Of a stretch of DNA of 64,000 bases, positions 26,481 through 35,364 are shown in pieces. Origin of the DNA: Allostella sp. ATCC 35155 (GTDB taxonomy: Bacteria; Pseudomonadota; Alphaproteobacteria; ATCC43930; Allostellaceae). The notes under the pieces were generated by a model. That model saw only the letters and a list, made by a program, of their open reading frames with translations, searched no databases and had not been told where the DNA came from. Numbering within the stretch: position 1 is the first letter of the stretch; each line of letters opens with the position of its first letter. The DNA is taken from positions 4,909,974 to 4,973,973 of the forward strand of contig AP019701.1 of assembly GCA_006738865.1 (NCBI GenBank), read 5' to 3'. The position numbers and the translations under genes were made by a program.

Positions 26481-27412
26481 CCCCCAGCATGGAGGCGCCG
26501 GCCCTGTTCGCCGGCATCGCGGCGGTGCTGGCGGCGGCGACGCTTGCAGGCTGGCTGCTGCGCCGCCGCTTCGGCCGCACCGCGACGATCGAGAACCTGG
26601 AAGCGCGGGTGCGCGCCTGGTGGGTGATGGTCGGGCTGCTGGCCCTGGCCTTTCTCCTCGGCCATGGCGGGGTCATCGTCCTCTTCGCCCTCGCCTCCTT
26701 CGCCGCGCTGCGCGAGTTCGTGACGCTGACGCCGACCCGGCGCGGCGACCATTGGGCACTTGCCGCCGCCTTCTTCCTCGTCCTGCCGGCGCAGTACTGG
26801 CTGGTCGGCATCGCCTGGTACGGACTCTATTCGATCTTCATCCCGGTCTACGTCTTCCTGCTGCTGCCGGTCGCAGCCGCGCTGCGCGGCGACACCACGC
26901 GCTTCATGGCCCGGGTGGCCGAGCTGCAGTGGGGTCTGATGATCTGCGTCTTCTGCGTCTCGCACGTCCCGGCGCTGCTGACCCTGCCGATCCCCGGCTT
27001 CGCGGGCCGGCACCTGCTGCTCGTCGCGTTCCTCGTCCTCGTGGTGCAGGCCAGCGACGTGCTGCAGTATGTCTGGGGCAAGCTGCTGGGGCGGCGCCGG
27101 ATCGCGCCCGCCCTTTCCCCGTCCAAGACCGTCGAGGGCTTTCTCGGCGGCATCGCCAGCGCCACGCTGCTGGGCGCGGCGATGTGGTGGATGACTCCCT
27201 TCGCGCCCTGGCAGGCGGCGCTGATGGCGCTGGTCGCGACCCTGATGGGCTTCCTCGGCGGGCTCGTCATGTCGGCGATCAAGCGCGACCGCGGTGTCAA
27301 GGACTGGGGCCGGATGATCGAGGGCCATGGCGGGATGCTGGACCGGCTGGACTCGGTGATCTTCGCCGCGCCCGTCTTCTTCCACCTCACCCGCTACTGG
27401 TGGACGGTGTAG
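26477..27412 (+). CDS. Phosphatidate cytidylyltransferase (CdsA/YnbB-like)
   Basis: This 311-aa integral membrane enzyme makes CDP-diacylglycerol from phosphatidic acid and CTP. The CDP-diacylglycerol synthase signature is intact near the C-terminus: SAIKRDRGVKDWG then EGHGGMLDRLDS. About eight membrane spans precede it, and LSPSKTVEGFLGG is also typical. It starts at GTG 26477 overlapping the acyltransferase stop by GTGA; an ATG lies 4 codons on. With the two upstream genes it forms a self-contained route from lysophosphatidate to a CDP-derived phospholipid. The convergent ubiD stop is 7 nt away. Confidence 0.9.
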   Translation: MTPSMEAPALFAGIAAVLAAATLAGWLLRRRFGRTATIENLEARVRAWWVMVGLLALAFLLGHGGVIVLFALASFAALREFVTLTPTRRGDHWALAAAFFLVLPAQYWLVGIAWYGLYSIFIPVYVFLLLPVAAALRGDTTRFMARVAELQWGLMICVFCVSHVPALLTLPIPGFAGRHLLLVAFLVLVVQASDVLQYVWGKLLGRRRIAPALSPSKTVEGFLGGIASATLLGAAMWWMTPFAPWQAALMALVATLMGFLGGLVMSAIKRDRGVKDWGRMIEGHGGMLDRLDSVIFAAPVFFHLTRYWWTV

Positions 27413-27419
27413 CCGTGCC

Positions 27420-28913
27420 TCACCGCCAGATCGGGCGGCCGCTGCCGGGCAACCCGTACTGCGCCCATTTGCGGGTCACGGTGTCGATCACGTCCTGGTC
27501 CATGCGGATCTGGCGGCCCCATTCCCGGTGTGTCTCCGGCGGCCACTTGTCGGTGGCGTCGAGCCCGATCTTGGACCCGAGCCCGCTCTCGGGCGAGGCG
27601 AAGTCGAGATAGTCGATGGGGGTGCGGTCGACGATCGTGATGTCCCGCGCCGGGTCCATGCGCGTCGCCATCGCCCACATCACGTCCTTCCAGTCGCGGG
27701 CGTCGATGTCGTCGTCCACGACGATCACCCATTTCGTGTACATGAACTGGCGCAGGAACGACCAGACACCCATCATCACGCGCTTGGCGTGGCCCGGGTA
27801 GGCCTTGCGCATCGACACCACGGCGATGCGATAGGAACAGCCCTCCGGCGGCAGCCAGAAATCGACGATCTCCGGGAACTGCTGCCGCAGCAGCGGGATG
27901 AAGACCTCGTTGAGCGCCTGGCCTAGGACCGACGGCTCGTCCGGCGGGCGGCCGGTGAAGGTCGAGAGATAGATCGGATCCCGCCGCATCGTGATGGCGC
28001 TGATCGTGAAGACCGGGAAGGGCTCGACCGAATTGTAGTAGCCGGTATGGTCGCCATAGGGGCCCTCGTCGCCATACGCGTCGAGCGACACATGGCCCTC
28101 GAGCACGATCTCCGCCTCCGCCGGCACCTTCAGCGGGACCGTGCGGCAGTCGACGAGGTCGACCTTGCGGCCGCGCAGCAGGCCGGCGAACTGGTATTCG
28201 GACAGCGTGTCGGGCACCGGCGTCACCGCCGCCAGGATGGTACCGGGGTCGGCGCCGATGACGGCCGCCGCCGGCAGCGGATCGCGCTTCTCGCGACCCC
28301 AGCGGGCATGGTGCTGGGCGCCGCCGCGATGGCGCAGCCAGCGCATCAGGGTCGTGTTCCGGCCTGTCACCTGCATGCGGTAGATGCCGAGGTTGAAGCC
28401 GTCCTCCCGCGCGCCGGAAGGCCCCTTCGTCACCACCAGCGGCCAGGTGATGAGCGGGGCCGGCTCGCCCGGCCAGCAGGTCTGCACCGGCAGGCGGGCG
28501 AGGTCGATCGCCTCGCCCGTCAGCACCACTTCCTGGCAGGCGGCGCGCCCGACCGTGCGGGGCTTCATCGCCATCACCGTCTTCAGCAGCGGCAGCAGCT
28601 CCATCGCCTCGCGCCAGCCGCCCGGCGGCTCGGGCTGCTTCAGGAAGGCCAGCGTCTCGCCGACCTGGCGGAGCTGGTCGGGCGTCCGGTCCATGCCCCA
28701 GGCGACGCGCTCGACGGTGCCGAAGAGATTGACCAGCACCGGCATGTCGTGGCCGACGACATTCTCGAACAGCACCGCCGGCCCGCCCTCGGCCAGCAGC
28801 CGGGTCTGGATCTCGGTCATTTCCAGGACCGGCGACACCGGCGCGCCGACCCGGACCAGACGGCCCTCGCGCTCGAGCCGGGAGACGAATTCGCGCAGGG
28901 ATGCGTAGGGCAT
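27420..28913 (-). CDS. ubiD: UbiD-family decarboxylase (3-polyprenyl-4-hydroxybenzoate)
   Basis: This 497-aa prFMN-dependent decarboxylase probably removes the carboxyl group of polyprenyl-hydroxybenzoate in ubiquinone synthesis. It starts [22 protein letters not shown] as UbiD does, has [19 protein letters not shown], then [20 protein letters not shown] with the conserved Glu residues, and [13 protein letters not shown] later. Full length and no gaps. ubiA, the preceding step, lies at 51114 in the window; ubiX was not found. The promoter region contains a striking tandem palindromic repeat. Confidence 0.92.
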   Translation of the reverse strand: MPYASLREFVSRLEREGRLVRVGAPVSPVLEMTEIQTRLLAEGGPAVLFENVVGHDMPVLVNLFGTVERVAWGMDRTPDQLRQVGETLAFLKQPEPPGGWREAMELLPLLKTVMAMKPRTVGRAACQEVVLTGEAIDLARLPVQTCWPGEPAPLITWPLVVTKGPSGAREDGFNLGIYRMQVTGRNTTLMRWLRHRGGAQHHARWGREKRDPLPAAAVIGADPGTILAAVTPVPDTLSEYQFAGLLRGRKVDLVDCRTVPLKVPAEAEIVLEGHVSLDAYGDEGPYGDHTGYYNSVEPFPVFTISAITMRRDPIYLSTFTGRPPDEPSVLGQALNEVFIPLLRQQFPEIVDFWLPPEGCSYRIAVVSMRKAYPGHAKRVMMGVWSFLRQFMYTKWVIVVDDDIDARDWKDVMWAMATRMDPARDITIVDRTPIDYLDFASPESGLGSKIGLDATDKWPPETHREWGRQIRMDQDVIDTVTRKWAQYGLPGSGRPIWR

Positions 28914-28982
28914 GAACCGTTCCGTAGGCCGACCAGGACGGCAACTTAGGCCGGCGCGCCGCCGACGGCGAGGGCCCGCGGC

Positions 28983-29032
28983 AACGAGCGGCGGCCCGCC
29001 GCATTGAAACGAGCGGCGGCCCGCCGCATTGA
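28983..29032. repeat. Two perfect tandem 25-bp repeats each holding a palindrome
   Basis: Positions 28983-29007 and 29008-29032 are identical 25-mers in direct tandem. Each starts AACGAGC and ends CATTGA and contains the palindrome GCGGCGG-C-CCGCCGC. They lie between the divergent starts of ubiD (28913) and the DUF4170 gene (29100), so they could be a double operator, or a recent duplication of one. Confidence 0.85.
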
Positions 29033-29099
29033 CTTGGCCGGCGCGCACCCGACATTGACCCCGAATCCGTTGCGGATATCCGAACTGGGGAGGACGAGG

Positions 29100-29297
29100 A
29101 TGGCATTCTGGGTGATCGGCGGGGAGTACGCGGATACCGAGTTCCGCACGCTGGCGAAGGGGCGCACCGAAGAGCGCATCGGCCCCTTCGCGACGTGGGA
29201 GGAGGCCCGCAGCGCCTGGTCGGCACGCGCATTCGCCACCGTCGACGATTGCCACAGCCGCTTCCGGATCGTCGAGGAGGCCGACCAGTCGGCGTGA
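29100..29297 (+). CDS. DUF4170 small protein
   Basis: This 65-aa protein ([18 protein letters not shown]) matches the DUF4170 family of small alphaproteobacterial proteins, with the tail [16 protein letters not shown]. Function unknown. The ATG at 29100 has a strong GGGGAGGACGAGG just upstream. It is divergent from ubiD and its stop lies 16 nt from the convergent methyltransferase. Confidence 0.8.
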   Translation: MAFWVIGGEYADTEFRTLAKGRTEERIGPFATWEEARSAWSARAFATVDDCHSRFRIVEEADQSA

Positions 29298-29313
29298 GCC
29301 GGCGGCCGGCGGT

Positions 29314-29958
29314 TCAGGCCGGCGCCAGCCGATAGACGACGGTTTCGCGGACATTGCGGTCTTCCAGTTCCCGGTCCACGGGCACGGTGTAGCGCGCAAT
29401 CTCCTGGACGCCCGCGCGCGGGACATAGGCCCGCCCCGGATCGGCCAGCAGCACGTCGGCCCCGCGCGCGGCAAGGCTTCGCAGCCAGGGCACGAGGCGG
29501 TCCGCGACCGAGCGCTCGTAGCAGAGATCGCCGACCAGCACCGTCGCCCAGCCCTCGTCCGTGCCGATCGGATCGTCGGATCGGATGGTGAGATCGAGGC
29601 GATTGAGATCGGCATTGAGCCGGATGGCGGTGGCGGCCAGCGGATCGATGTCGACCGCCGTGACCGCCGCGGCACCCGCCCGGACGGCCGCCAGTGCCAC
29701 CAGCCCCGAGCCCGATCCGACATCCAGGACATGCCGCCCTGCGACCAGCGATGGCCGGTCCAGGACGAGGCGGGCCAGCGCCTGGCCGCCGGCCCAGGCG
29801 AATGCCCAGTAGGGCGGCGGCACCCCCGCCTGTTCCAGCATCGCCTCCGTCGCCTGCCACAGCGGCGTCACCTCGGTCGCGAGGTGCAGGACCAGCTCCG
29901 GCACCAGCGGCGGGGAGGCCGGCGCGGTCTGGTGCCGGACGAAGGCGATGGGATCCAT
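29314..29958 (-). CDS. Class I SAM-dependent methyltransferase, ETFB-lysine/Nnt1-like
   Basis: This 214-aa protein has the Rossmann SAM-binding motif [20 protein letters not shown] near residue 80, an acidic end TAVDIDPLA, and the VLVGDLCYE segment typical of the family that includes the electron-transfer-flavoprotein beta lysine methyltransferase and Nnt1-type protein methyltransferases. [12 protein letters not shown] is also shared. The target protein cannot be told from this window. ATG 29958 ([11 protein letters not shown]) is chosen; the frame continues 26 codons upstream without similarity. Confidence 0.82.
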   Translation of the reverse strand: MDPIAFVRHQTAPASPPLVPELVLHLATEVTPLWQATEAMLEQAGVPPPYWAFAWAGGQALARLVLDRPSLVAGRHVLDVGSGSGLVALAAVRAGAAAVTAVDIDPLAATAIRLNADLNRLDLTIRSDDPIGTDEGWATVLVGDLCYERSVADRLVPWLRSLAARGADVLLADPGRAYVPRAGVQEIARYTVPVDRELEDRNVRETVVYRLAPA

Positions 29959-30305
29959 CGGGGCATCCTGCGGGTGGAGCCCTCCCGGCGCCAGCCATGG
30001 CGCAGCATCTGGATGAATTTCCTGCGACAAGCCCAAGATCGCGTGGCCGAATCGCGCTCGGCCAAGTTAGTGTTGCAGTGCGAAATGGTGATGTGCCGAA
30101 CCAGGACCATCCCTGTCTGCCGCCCATCCCCCGGCGGCGGCGCCCGACTATCGGCCGCAAGGACCGAGTCGCGGGCGGCGCCGCAGACGGCAGCCGCATC
30201 CCCCGAGCGATCACGAGACGCCGCCCTCGCCGCCGAGCGACCGGGCGGCGTTTCGCGTTCCGGGGCACCGTTCATTGTCCACCCGTCTGCTGTGAGGAGA
30301 CCGGC
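29959..30305. other. Divergent intergenic region (methyltransferase/phoH)
   Basis: There is no gene in these 347 bases. It contains an inverted repeat TGGCCGA-N7-TCGGCCA (30044-30064) and a somewhat AT-richer patch at 30040-30110 where promoters may lie, but I find no convincing -35/-10 pair. A GAGGAG ribosome site for phoH is at its right end. Confidence 0.6.
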
Positions 30306-31070
30306 ATGGCCAAGCGCGCGCGCATCGACGTAAGCACCCGGACGATCGATCCCAAGGTTCGCGGCCTCTTCGGGGAAATGGTCGCGCAATGGGATCCGCT
30401 GGGGGCGACGCCGGAGGCGGAGTCACCCGAGGAGCGGCGCGAGCAGAGCTACGTCCGCAAGGTCCGGCCCCAGGGGCCGGGGCAGAAGCGGCTGGTCGAG
30501 GCGATCGGCGCCCATAGCCTGACCCTCGCGATGGGGCCGGCGGGCACCGGCAAGACTTACCTCGCCGTCGCCGCCGCCGTCGAGGCGCTGGAGGACGGCG
30601 GCGTCGCCCGCATCGTCCTGTCGCGGCCCGCGGTCGAGGCGGGCGAGAATCTCGGCTATCTGCCGGGCGACCTGCACGACAAGCTCGCGCCCTACCTGCG
30701 GCCGCTCTACGACGCCCTCAACGACCGCCTGGGCGCGCGCCGTGTCCGCCAGCTCGTCGCCGACGGCACGATCGAAATCGCCCCCATCGCCTACATGCGC
30801 GGGCGCACCCTCAACAACTGCTTCGTCGTCATCGACGAGGCGCAGAACTGCACCTACGGCCAGATCAAGATGCTGCTGACCCGGCTCGGCTGGCACTCGA
30901 CCATGGTGCTGACCGGCGATCCGGACCAGAGCGACCTGCTGGACGGCATCTCCGGAATGGCGGACGTGGCGCGGCGGCTGGCGACCGTTCCCGGCATCGC
31001 CGTCGTCCGTCTCGACGAGCATGACATCGTCCGTCACCCGCTGGTGGCGGAGATGCTGACCGTCCTCTGA
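30306..31070 (+). CDS. phoH: PhoH family ATPase, short form
   Basis: This 254-aa P-loop protein has TLAMGPAGTGKTYLAVAAAV (Walker A near residue 80), RIVLSRPAVEAGE, NCFVVIDEAQNCTYGQIKM (Walker B, DEAQ box) and STMVLTGDPDQSDL (motif III). This is the helicase-like PhoH core without the extra N-terminal domain of the longer form that sits beside ybeY. PhoH proteins are linked to phosphate stress and RNA metabolism, but the activity is not defined here. ATG 30306 has GAGGAG 7 nt upstream. A 10-bp hairpin follows the gene. Confidence 0.9.
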   Translation: MAKRARIDVSTRTIDPKVRGLFGEMVAQWDPLGATPEAESPEERREQSYVRKVRPQGPGQKRLVEAIGAHSLTLAMGPAGTGKTYLAVAAAVEALEDGGVARIVLSRPAVEAGENLGYLPGDLHDKLAPYLRPLYDALNDRLGARRVRQLVADGTIEIAPIAYMRGRTLNNCFVVIDEAQNCTYGQIKMLLTRLGWHSTMVLTGDPDQSDLLDGISGMADVARRLATVPGIAVVRLDEHDIVRHPLVAEMLTVL

Positions 31071-31123
31071 CCCTGGCCCCCAGCCCTGGCCCCAAGCCCT
31101 GGCATCTGCCCCCGGAATCGGAA

Positions 31124-31148
31124 CGGCCGCCCCTCGAGGGGGCGGCCG
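31124..31148. terminator. Bidirectional hairpin between phoH and the peroxiredoxin gene
   Basis: Arms CGGCCGCCCC (31124-31133) and GGGGCGGCCG (31139-31148) with loop TCGAG give a perfect 10-bp stem between convergent genes. There is no U-tract on either side. Confidence 0.7.
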
Positions 31149-31174
31149 CACGCGAAATCCCAAGCCGGCGTGGC

Positions 31175-31657
31175 TCAGAGCTGCTTGAGCACCGCCTCGG
31201 CGCTCGACACCTCGAACTTGCCCGGCTCCTCGACGTTGAGGGCCGTGACCGTGCCGTTGTCGACGACCATCGCATAGCGCTTGGACCGCTTGCCCATGCC
31301 GTTCGGCGTGAGGTCGAGCGTCAGCCCCAGCGCCTCGGTGAAGTCGCCGCTGCCGTCCGCCAGCATCATGACCTTGTCACCGACGTTCTGGTCCTTGCCC
31401 CACGCGCCCATCACGAACGCATCGTTCACGGACAGGCAGGCCACCGTGTCGACGCCCTTGCCCTTGATCGAGGCGGCGTGCTGGACGAAGCCCGGCAGGT
31501 GCTTGGCCGAACAGGTCGGGGTGAAGGCCCCGGGAAGGGCGAACACGACGACCTTCTTGCCGCCGAACAGCTCGTCCGTGGTGATGTCCTTCGGGCCCTC
31601 GGCGGTCATGGTCTTCAGCTTGCCAGAGGGGATTTTCTGGCCGACGGCGATGGTCAT
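31175..31657 (-). CDS. Peroxiredoxin, Prx5 type
   Basis: This 160-aa thioredoxin-fold peroxidase reduces hydrogen and alkyl peroxides. The active site PGAFTPTCSAKHLPGF (peroxidatic Cys near residue 50, with Thr two residues before) is Prx5-type. The only other Cys is in VACLSVND, so a separate resolving partner such as glutathione, glutaredoxin or thioredoxin is likely. ATG 31657 has GGAGG 8 nt upstream. It lies 137 nt downstream of the DsbD-like gene on the same strand, a plausible redox unit. Confidence 0.92.
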   Translation of the reverse strand: MTIAVGQKIPSGKLKTMTAEGPKDITTDELFGGKKVVVFALPGAFTPTCSAKHLPGFVQHAASIKGKGVDTVACLSVNDAFVMGAWGKDQNVGDKVMMLADGSGDFTEALGLTLDLTPNGMGKRSKRYAMVVDNGTVTALNVEEPGKFEVSSAEAVLKQL

Positions 31658-31794
31658 GGCGATGCCTCCTGCAGGGTCTCGATCGCGTTGCCTGGAACGC
31701 CGTCGGCAGAACCGCCGCGGCACCCGCCTGACATAAGCGGTCGCCCCCGCGCTGTCATCCCCCGGAGTCGTCCATCGCCGGCCGGAACCACGTC

Positions 31795-33900
31795 TCAGCG
31801 TGCGTCCGATCGGGCTCCACCGGCCGCTGCGAGCGCCTCCAGCACGGCGCCCTCGGTCAGGAGTTCGGGCAGGACGACGCCGCCCGGCGCGCCCGGGCCA
31901 TAGACGATGTTGAAGGGAATGCCGTACCGCCCGTGGTCGGAGAGGAAGCGCGCGATATCGGCATCGGGCCGGGTCCAGTCGGCGCGCATCGCCGTCAGCA
32001 GCGGTCCGGCGAGGCGCTCGGCGACCTCGCCGCGGTTCATCACCAGCTTCTTGTTCACCTGGCAGGTGATGCACCAGTCGGCCGTGACGTCGACGAAGAC
32101 CGTGCGGCCCTCGGCGACCAGCCCGGCGATGCGCGCGCGCTCGAACGGCCGCCACTGTGCGCCGGCCGCGGTGGGTGCGTCCTGCAGTGCCGGCGCCGAC
32201 AGGCGTGGCACGACCGCGACCGCGAAGAGGATGGCGGCCGCCGCCGCGGCACTGGTGCGCCAGGCCGGCGACAGGCGCGCCAGCGGCCCGAGCGACAGCG
32301 CGCCGACCGCCAGCACCGCAGCCAGCCCGAGCGCAGCCCACAGGCCCTGCTGCGCCGCCAGCACGGACAGCAGCCAGATGCAGGTGGCCACCATGGCGAT
32401 GGCGAGCAGCTTGCGCACGCGGGCCATCCATGCGCCGGGCCGGGGCAGGCGGGTCGCCAGGCCCGGGAAGGCCGCGATCGTGAGATAGGGCAGCGCCAGA
32501 CCGATGCCGAGCGCGACGAAGATGGCGACGATCTCGAGCGGTCCGCGCGACAGGGCGAAACCGACCGCGGTGCCGAGGAAGGGTGCCGAACAGGGGGTCG
32601 CCAGCAGCGCCGCCAGTGCGCCCGTCAGGAAATGCCCGGTCAGCCCGCTGTGCGGCGCCCCGGCGGCGGACTGCATGAAGCCCGGCAGCGGGATCTCGAA
32701 CCAACCCCAGAGATTGGCCGCGAAGAGCGCCAGGACGGCGGCCATGGCCGCCAGGAACCACGGCTCCTGGAACTGGATTCCCCAGCCGACTGCGAGGCCT
32801 GCGCTCTTGAGCAGCACCGCGCCGCCCGCCAGCAGCAGGAACGAGAAGAGGATGCCCGCGGACGAGGCGACGAACCCCCACCGCACCTCCTGCCGCTCGC
32901 GGCCGCCGGCCTCGACGACGCCGAGCAGCTTCAGCGAGAGGACGGGCAGGACGCAGGGCATGAGGTTGAGGATGAGACCGCCCAGCAGCGCGGTCGCCAG
33001 CATCGCGATCCAGACGCCGGGTGGGACGCCGGACGCGGCGGCCGGCGTGGTGGCAAGTCCGAGCCGGGCCTCCATGGCCCGCTCGCCGTCGACGAGGGTC
33101 AGGGTGACGGGCGTGCCCGGCAGGCGCCCGATCGTTGCCGGATCCCCGGCGATCGGCGATTCCAGGCGATAGCCGCCGGCCACCGGGATGATTTCGGGCG
33201 CGCCGAAATCGACGGGCACGTCGGTTTCGACGAAGAGGTCGGGCTTGGCGAGCGGCGCGGCCGTGCGCAGTTCCGTCACCAGCAGGGCCCGGTCGCCGGA
33301 CCGGGCGAGCGCCGCCCGCTCGATTCCGAGGCCTGCCGCCGCGCCGTCGCCCGGCACGCGCTCGAGATAGCGACCGACCAGCGGGGCCTCCGGCGACGGC
33401 GCGGTCGGACCAGCCGGCACGTCCAAGCCGAGACGGGCCTGATAGGGGATGCAGATCTCGCGACAGGTCAGGTAGTCGACCAGCGCCGACAGCCGCACCG
33501 GCTCGCCGGGCCGCGGCAGCGCGAGCTGGATCGGGAAGACGACTTCGTCGGAATAGCCGAAGCTCTCGATGCCGAGGGCGTCGAAGCGCTTCGGCGCCGG
33601 CCAGAGAATCCGCGCTTCGCCGGCATTCTCCGAGCCGCTCCAGTCGATGGTCGGCGGCAAGCCGCCCGATCCGGGCGAGCGCCAGTAGACCTTCCAGCCC
33701 GGCTCCATCCGGAACTGGAGTCCGAGCGACAGCGTTTCGCTGCCGCCCGTTGCCGTGACCGCCGACACCAGGCGGACCGCCGTCTGCTCCGTACGGTCCC
33801 ACGGCGAAGCGGTGTCCGCGGCAGCCGGCGCCGCGGCAAGGACAGCCAGGGCGGCGACGCTGCCGAGCATCCGCAAGATGTGCTGAACGATTGCGACCAT
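31795..33900 (-). CDS. DsbD/ScsB-family thiol:disulfide reductase
   Basis: This 701-aa inner-membrane protein passes electrons from cytoplasmic thioredoxin to periplasmic thiols. After a signal segment (VAALAVLAAAPAAAD) comes a periplasmic domain with Cys pair TCREIC near residue 155. The membrane domain carries NLMPCVLPVLSLK and TPCSAPFLGT, the two membrane Cys. The C-terminal thioredoxin-like domain has TADWCITCQVNKK. The long N-terminal domain fits ScsB-like proteins better than classical DsbD. ATG 33900 is chosen; a start 8 codons upstream is possible. Candidate client: the peroxiredoxin downstream is cytosolic, so linkage is only regulatory. Confidence 0.9.
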   Translation of the reverse strand: MVAIVQHILRMLGSVAALAVLAAAPAAADTASPWDRTEQTAVRLVSAVTATGGSETLSLGLQFRMEPGWKVYWRSPGSGGLPPTIDWSGSENAGEARILWPAPKRFDALGIESFGYSDEVVFPIQLALPRPGEPVRLSALVDYLTCREICIPYQARLGLDVPAGPTAPSPEAPLVGRYLERVPGDGAAAGLGIERAALARSGDRALLVTELRTAAPLAKPDLFVETDVPVDFGAPEIIPVAGGYRLESPIAGDPATIGRLPGTPVTLTLVDGERAMEARLGLATTPAAASGVPPGVWIAMLATALLGGLILNLMPCVLPVLSLKLLGVVEAGGRERQEVRWGFVASSAGILFSFLLLAGGAVLLKSAGLAVGWGIQFQEPWFLAAMAAVLALFAANLWGWFEIPLPGFMQSAAGAPHSGLTGHFLTGALAALLATPCSAPFLGTAVGFALSRGPLEIVAIFVALGIGLALPYLTIAAFPGLATRLPRPGAWMARVRKLLAIAMVATCIWLLSVLAAQQGLWAALGLAAVLAVGALSLGPLARLSPAWRTSAAAAAAILFAVAVVPRLSAPALQDAPTAAGAQWRPFERARIAGLVAEGRTVFVDVTADWCITCQVNKKLVMNRGEVAERLAGPLLTAMRADWTRPDADIARFLSDHGRYGIPFNIVYGPGAPGGVVLPELLTEGAVLEALAAAGGARSDAR

Positions 33901-34004
33901 GGACAAGGAATATGAGCGAGGCACGAGAAGACGGGAGTCACAATCCCGTGGGCGGGGGCGGCAAGGGCTGCGTCACGGCCGCGCATCGGCCGGCGGCTGG
34001 CGTC

Positions 34005-34033
34005 TTGCCGACCGCGACGGATCGCCATATCTC
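34005..34033 (+). promoter_or_regulatory. Candidate sigma70 promoter of yqgE
   Basis: TTGCCG (34005-34010), a 17-nt spacer and TATCTC (34028-34033) precede the yqgE start by 45 nt. The -10 is weak. Confidence 0.35.
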
Positions 34034-34078
34034 TAGCGCACTCACTGCCGTTTCGCCGGGATGCAGGGAGACAGGGCG

Positions 34079-34654
34079 ATGACCGCGCACGACACGGAGC
34101 CGGGGTACCTGACCGGCAATCTTCTGGTGGCGATGCCGACCATCGGCGACCCGCGCTTCGAGAAGTCGGTGATCTATCTCTGCGCCCACAGCGAGGGCGG
34201 GGCGATGGGGATCGTCGTCAACAAGCCGCTGGGCGCGCTGACGGTTTCCGAGCTGATGGGCCAGCTCTCCCTCGAGGGGTCGGCAGCGACCGAGCGCATG
34301 CCGGTCCATTTCGGCGGGCCGGTCGAGACCGGCCGCGGCTTCGTCCTGCATTCGGCCGACCACGTCTACGAGGGAACGCTGCAGATCGACGAGCGGGTAT
34401 CGCTGACCGCGACCATGGACGTGCTCAAGGCGATCGCCGCCGGCGAAGGGCCCAAATGCGCCCTGATGGCGCTCGGCTATGCCGGCTGGGGGCCGGGTCA
34501 GCTGGACGAGGAGATTCACGCGAACGGCTGGCTGCAGGTTCCGGCGGACGAGGAACTCGTCTTCGGCACGGCCCTGGAGCAGATCTGGGAGCGCGCGCTC
34601 CAGCGCCTGGGGATCGATCTCACGATGCTCTCCAGCGAGGCCGGCCACGCATGA
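34079..34654 (+). CDS. YqgE/AlgH family protein
   Basis: This 191-aa protein is a single YqgE/AlgH (DUF179) domain: LTGNLLVAMPTIGDPRFEKSVIYLC at the start, GAMGIVVNKPLG, then HFGGPVETGRGFVLHS, and LMALGYAGWGPGQLDEEI. No enzymatic activity has been established for the family. ATG 34079 with AGGGAG 11 nt upstream is preferred over ATG 34061. The convergent acetyltransferase stop is 18 nt away with no terminator between. Confidence 0.9.
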   Translation: MTAHDTEPGYLTGNLLVAMPTIGDPRFEKSVIYLCAHSEGGAMGIVVNKPLGALTVSELMGQLSLEGSAATERMPVHFGGPVETGRGFVLHSADHVYEGTLQIDERVSLTATMDVLKAIAAGEGPKCALMALGYAGWGPGQLDEEIHANGWLQVPADEELVFGTALEQIWERALQRLGIDLTMLSSEAGHA

Positions 34655-34672
34655 CCGCCCGGGCGGCGGCAC

Positions 34673-35353
34673 TCAGCGTTGCAGGCGCCATTCCTCGGCC
34701 AGCTGGCCGAACAGCACATGGTCCTGCCAGATGCCGTTGATGCAGAGGTACTTCCGGGCATAGCCCTCCTCCCGGAAGCCGCATTTGGCGAGCAGGCGCC
34801 GGCTTGCCATGTTGGAGGGCAGGCAGGCCGCCTCCAGCCGGTGCAGGTGAAGCCGCTGGTAGGAGAAGGCGAGGACGGCGCTCAGGCCTTCGGTCATGTA
34901 GCCCTGGCCCGCATGGGCGACGCCCATCCAGTAGCCCAGGCTGGCGCTCTGCACCACGCCGCGCCGGACATTGGCAAGGCCGATGCCGCCCAGCAGGGCG
35001 TCATCGCCACGACCGAACACGAAGAAGTTGTAGCCCGCATCCTTGCGCCAATCGACGCCGTAGGCGGCGAGCCGCCGGCGATAGGCCGCGCGGGTCAGCG
35101 CATCGTCCGGCCAGGTCGGCTCCCACGGGGCGAGGAACGCCCGCGAGCGCGAGCGCACGTCGGCCCAGTGTTCGTAGTCGGCGCCGCGGGGTGGACGGAG
35201 ATAGACCCGATCGCCCGCCAGCGTGGTGGTATGGGCCTCGCCGAGAAACGGTTCGAGCCAGCGTTCGAGACGACCGGGCGCGGGCCGGGTGCGGGCCCGG
35301 ACGGCGGGACCGGCGCCGCCGCCCGTCGATCCATTGCCGGCCCGGGCCGTCAT
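34673..35353 (-). CDS. GNAT N-acetyltransferase, RimJ/RimL type
   Basis: This 226-aa acetyltransferase has the acetyl-CoA site in YWMGVAHAGQGYMTEGL and a RimJ-like C-terminus, LHRLEAACLPSNMASRRLLAKCGFREEGYARKYL; RimJ enzymes acetylate N-terminal residues of ribosomal or other proteins. The first 30 residues are a Gly/Arg-rich extension. ATG 35353 lies 11 nt after the M16 protease stop, and this thrC-M16-RimJ order is common in Alphaproteobacteria, so it is likely in that operon. Confidence 0.88.
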   Translation of the reverse strand: MTARAGNGSTGGGAGPAVRARTRPAPGRLERWLEPFLGEAHTTTLAGDRVYLRPPRGADYEHWADVRSRSRAFLAPWEPTWPDDALTRAAYRRRLAAYGVDWRKDAGYNFFVFGRGDDALLGGIGLANVRRGVVQSASLGYWMGVAHAGQGYMTEGLSAVLAFSYQRLHLHRLEAACLPSNMASRRLLAKCGFREEGYARKYLCINGIWQDHVLFGQLAEEWRLQR

Positions 35354-35364
35354 TGTGCCCGTGC

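Noticed and set aside
31071-31106. Tandem CCCTGGCCCC-like units after phoH
   Set aside because: Imperfect, low-complexity and short; no structure or function implied.
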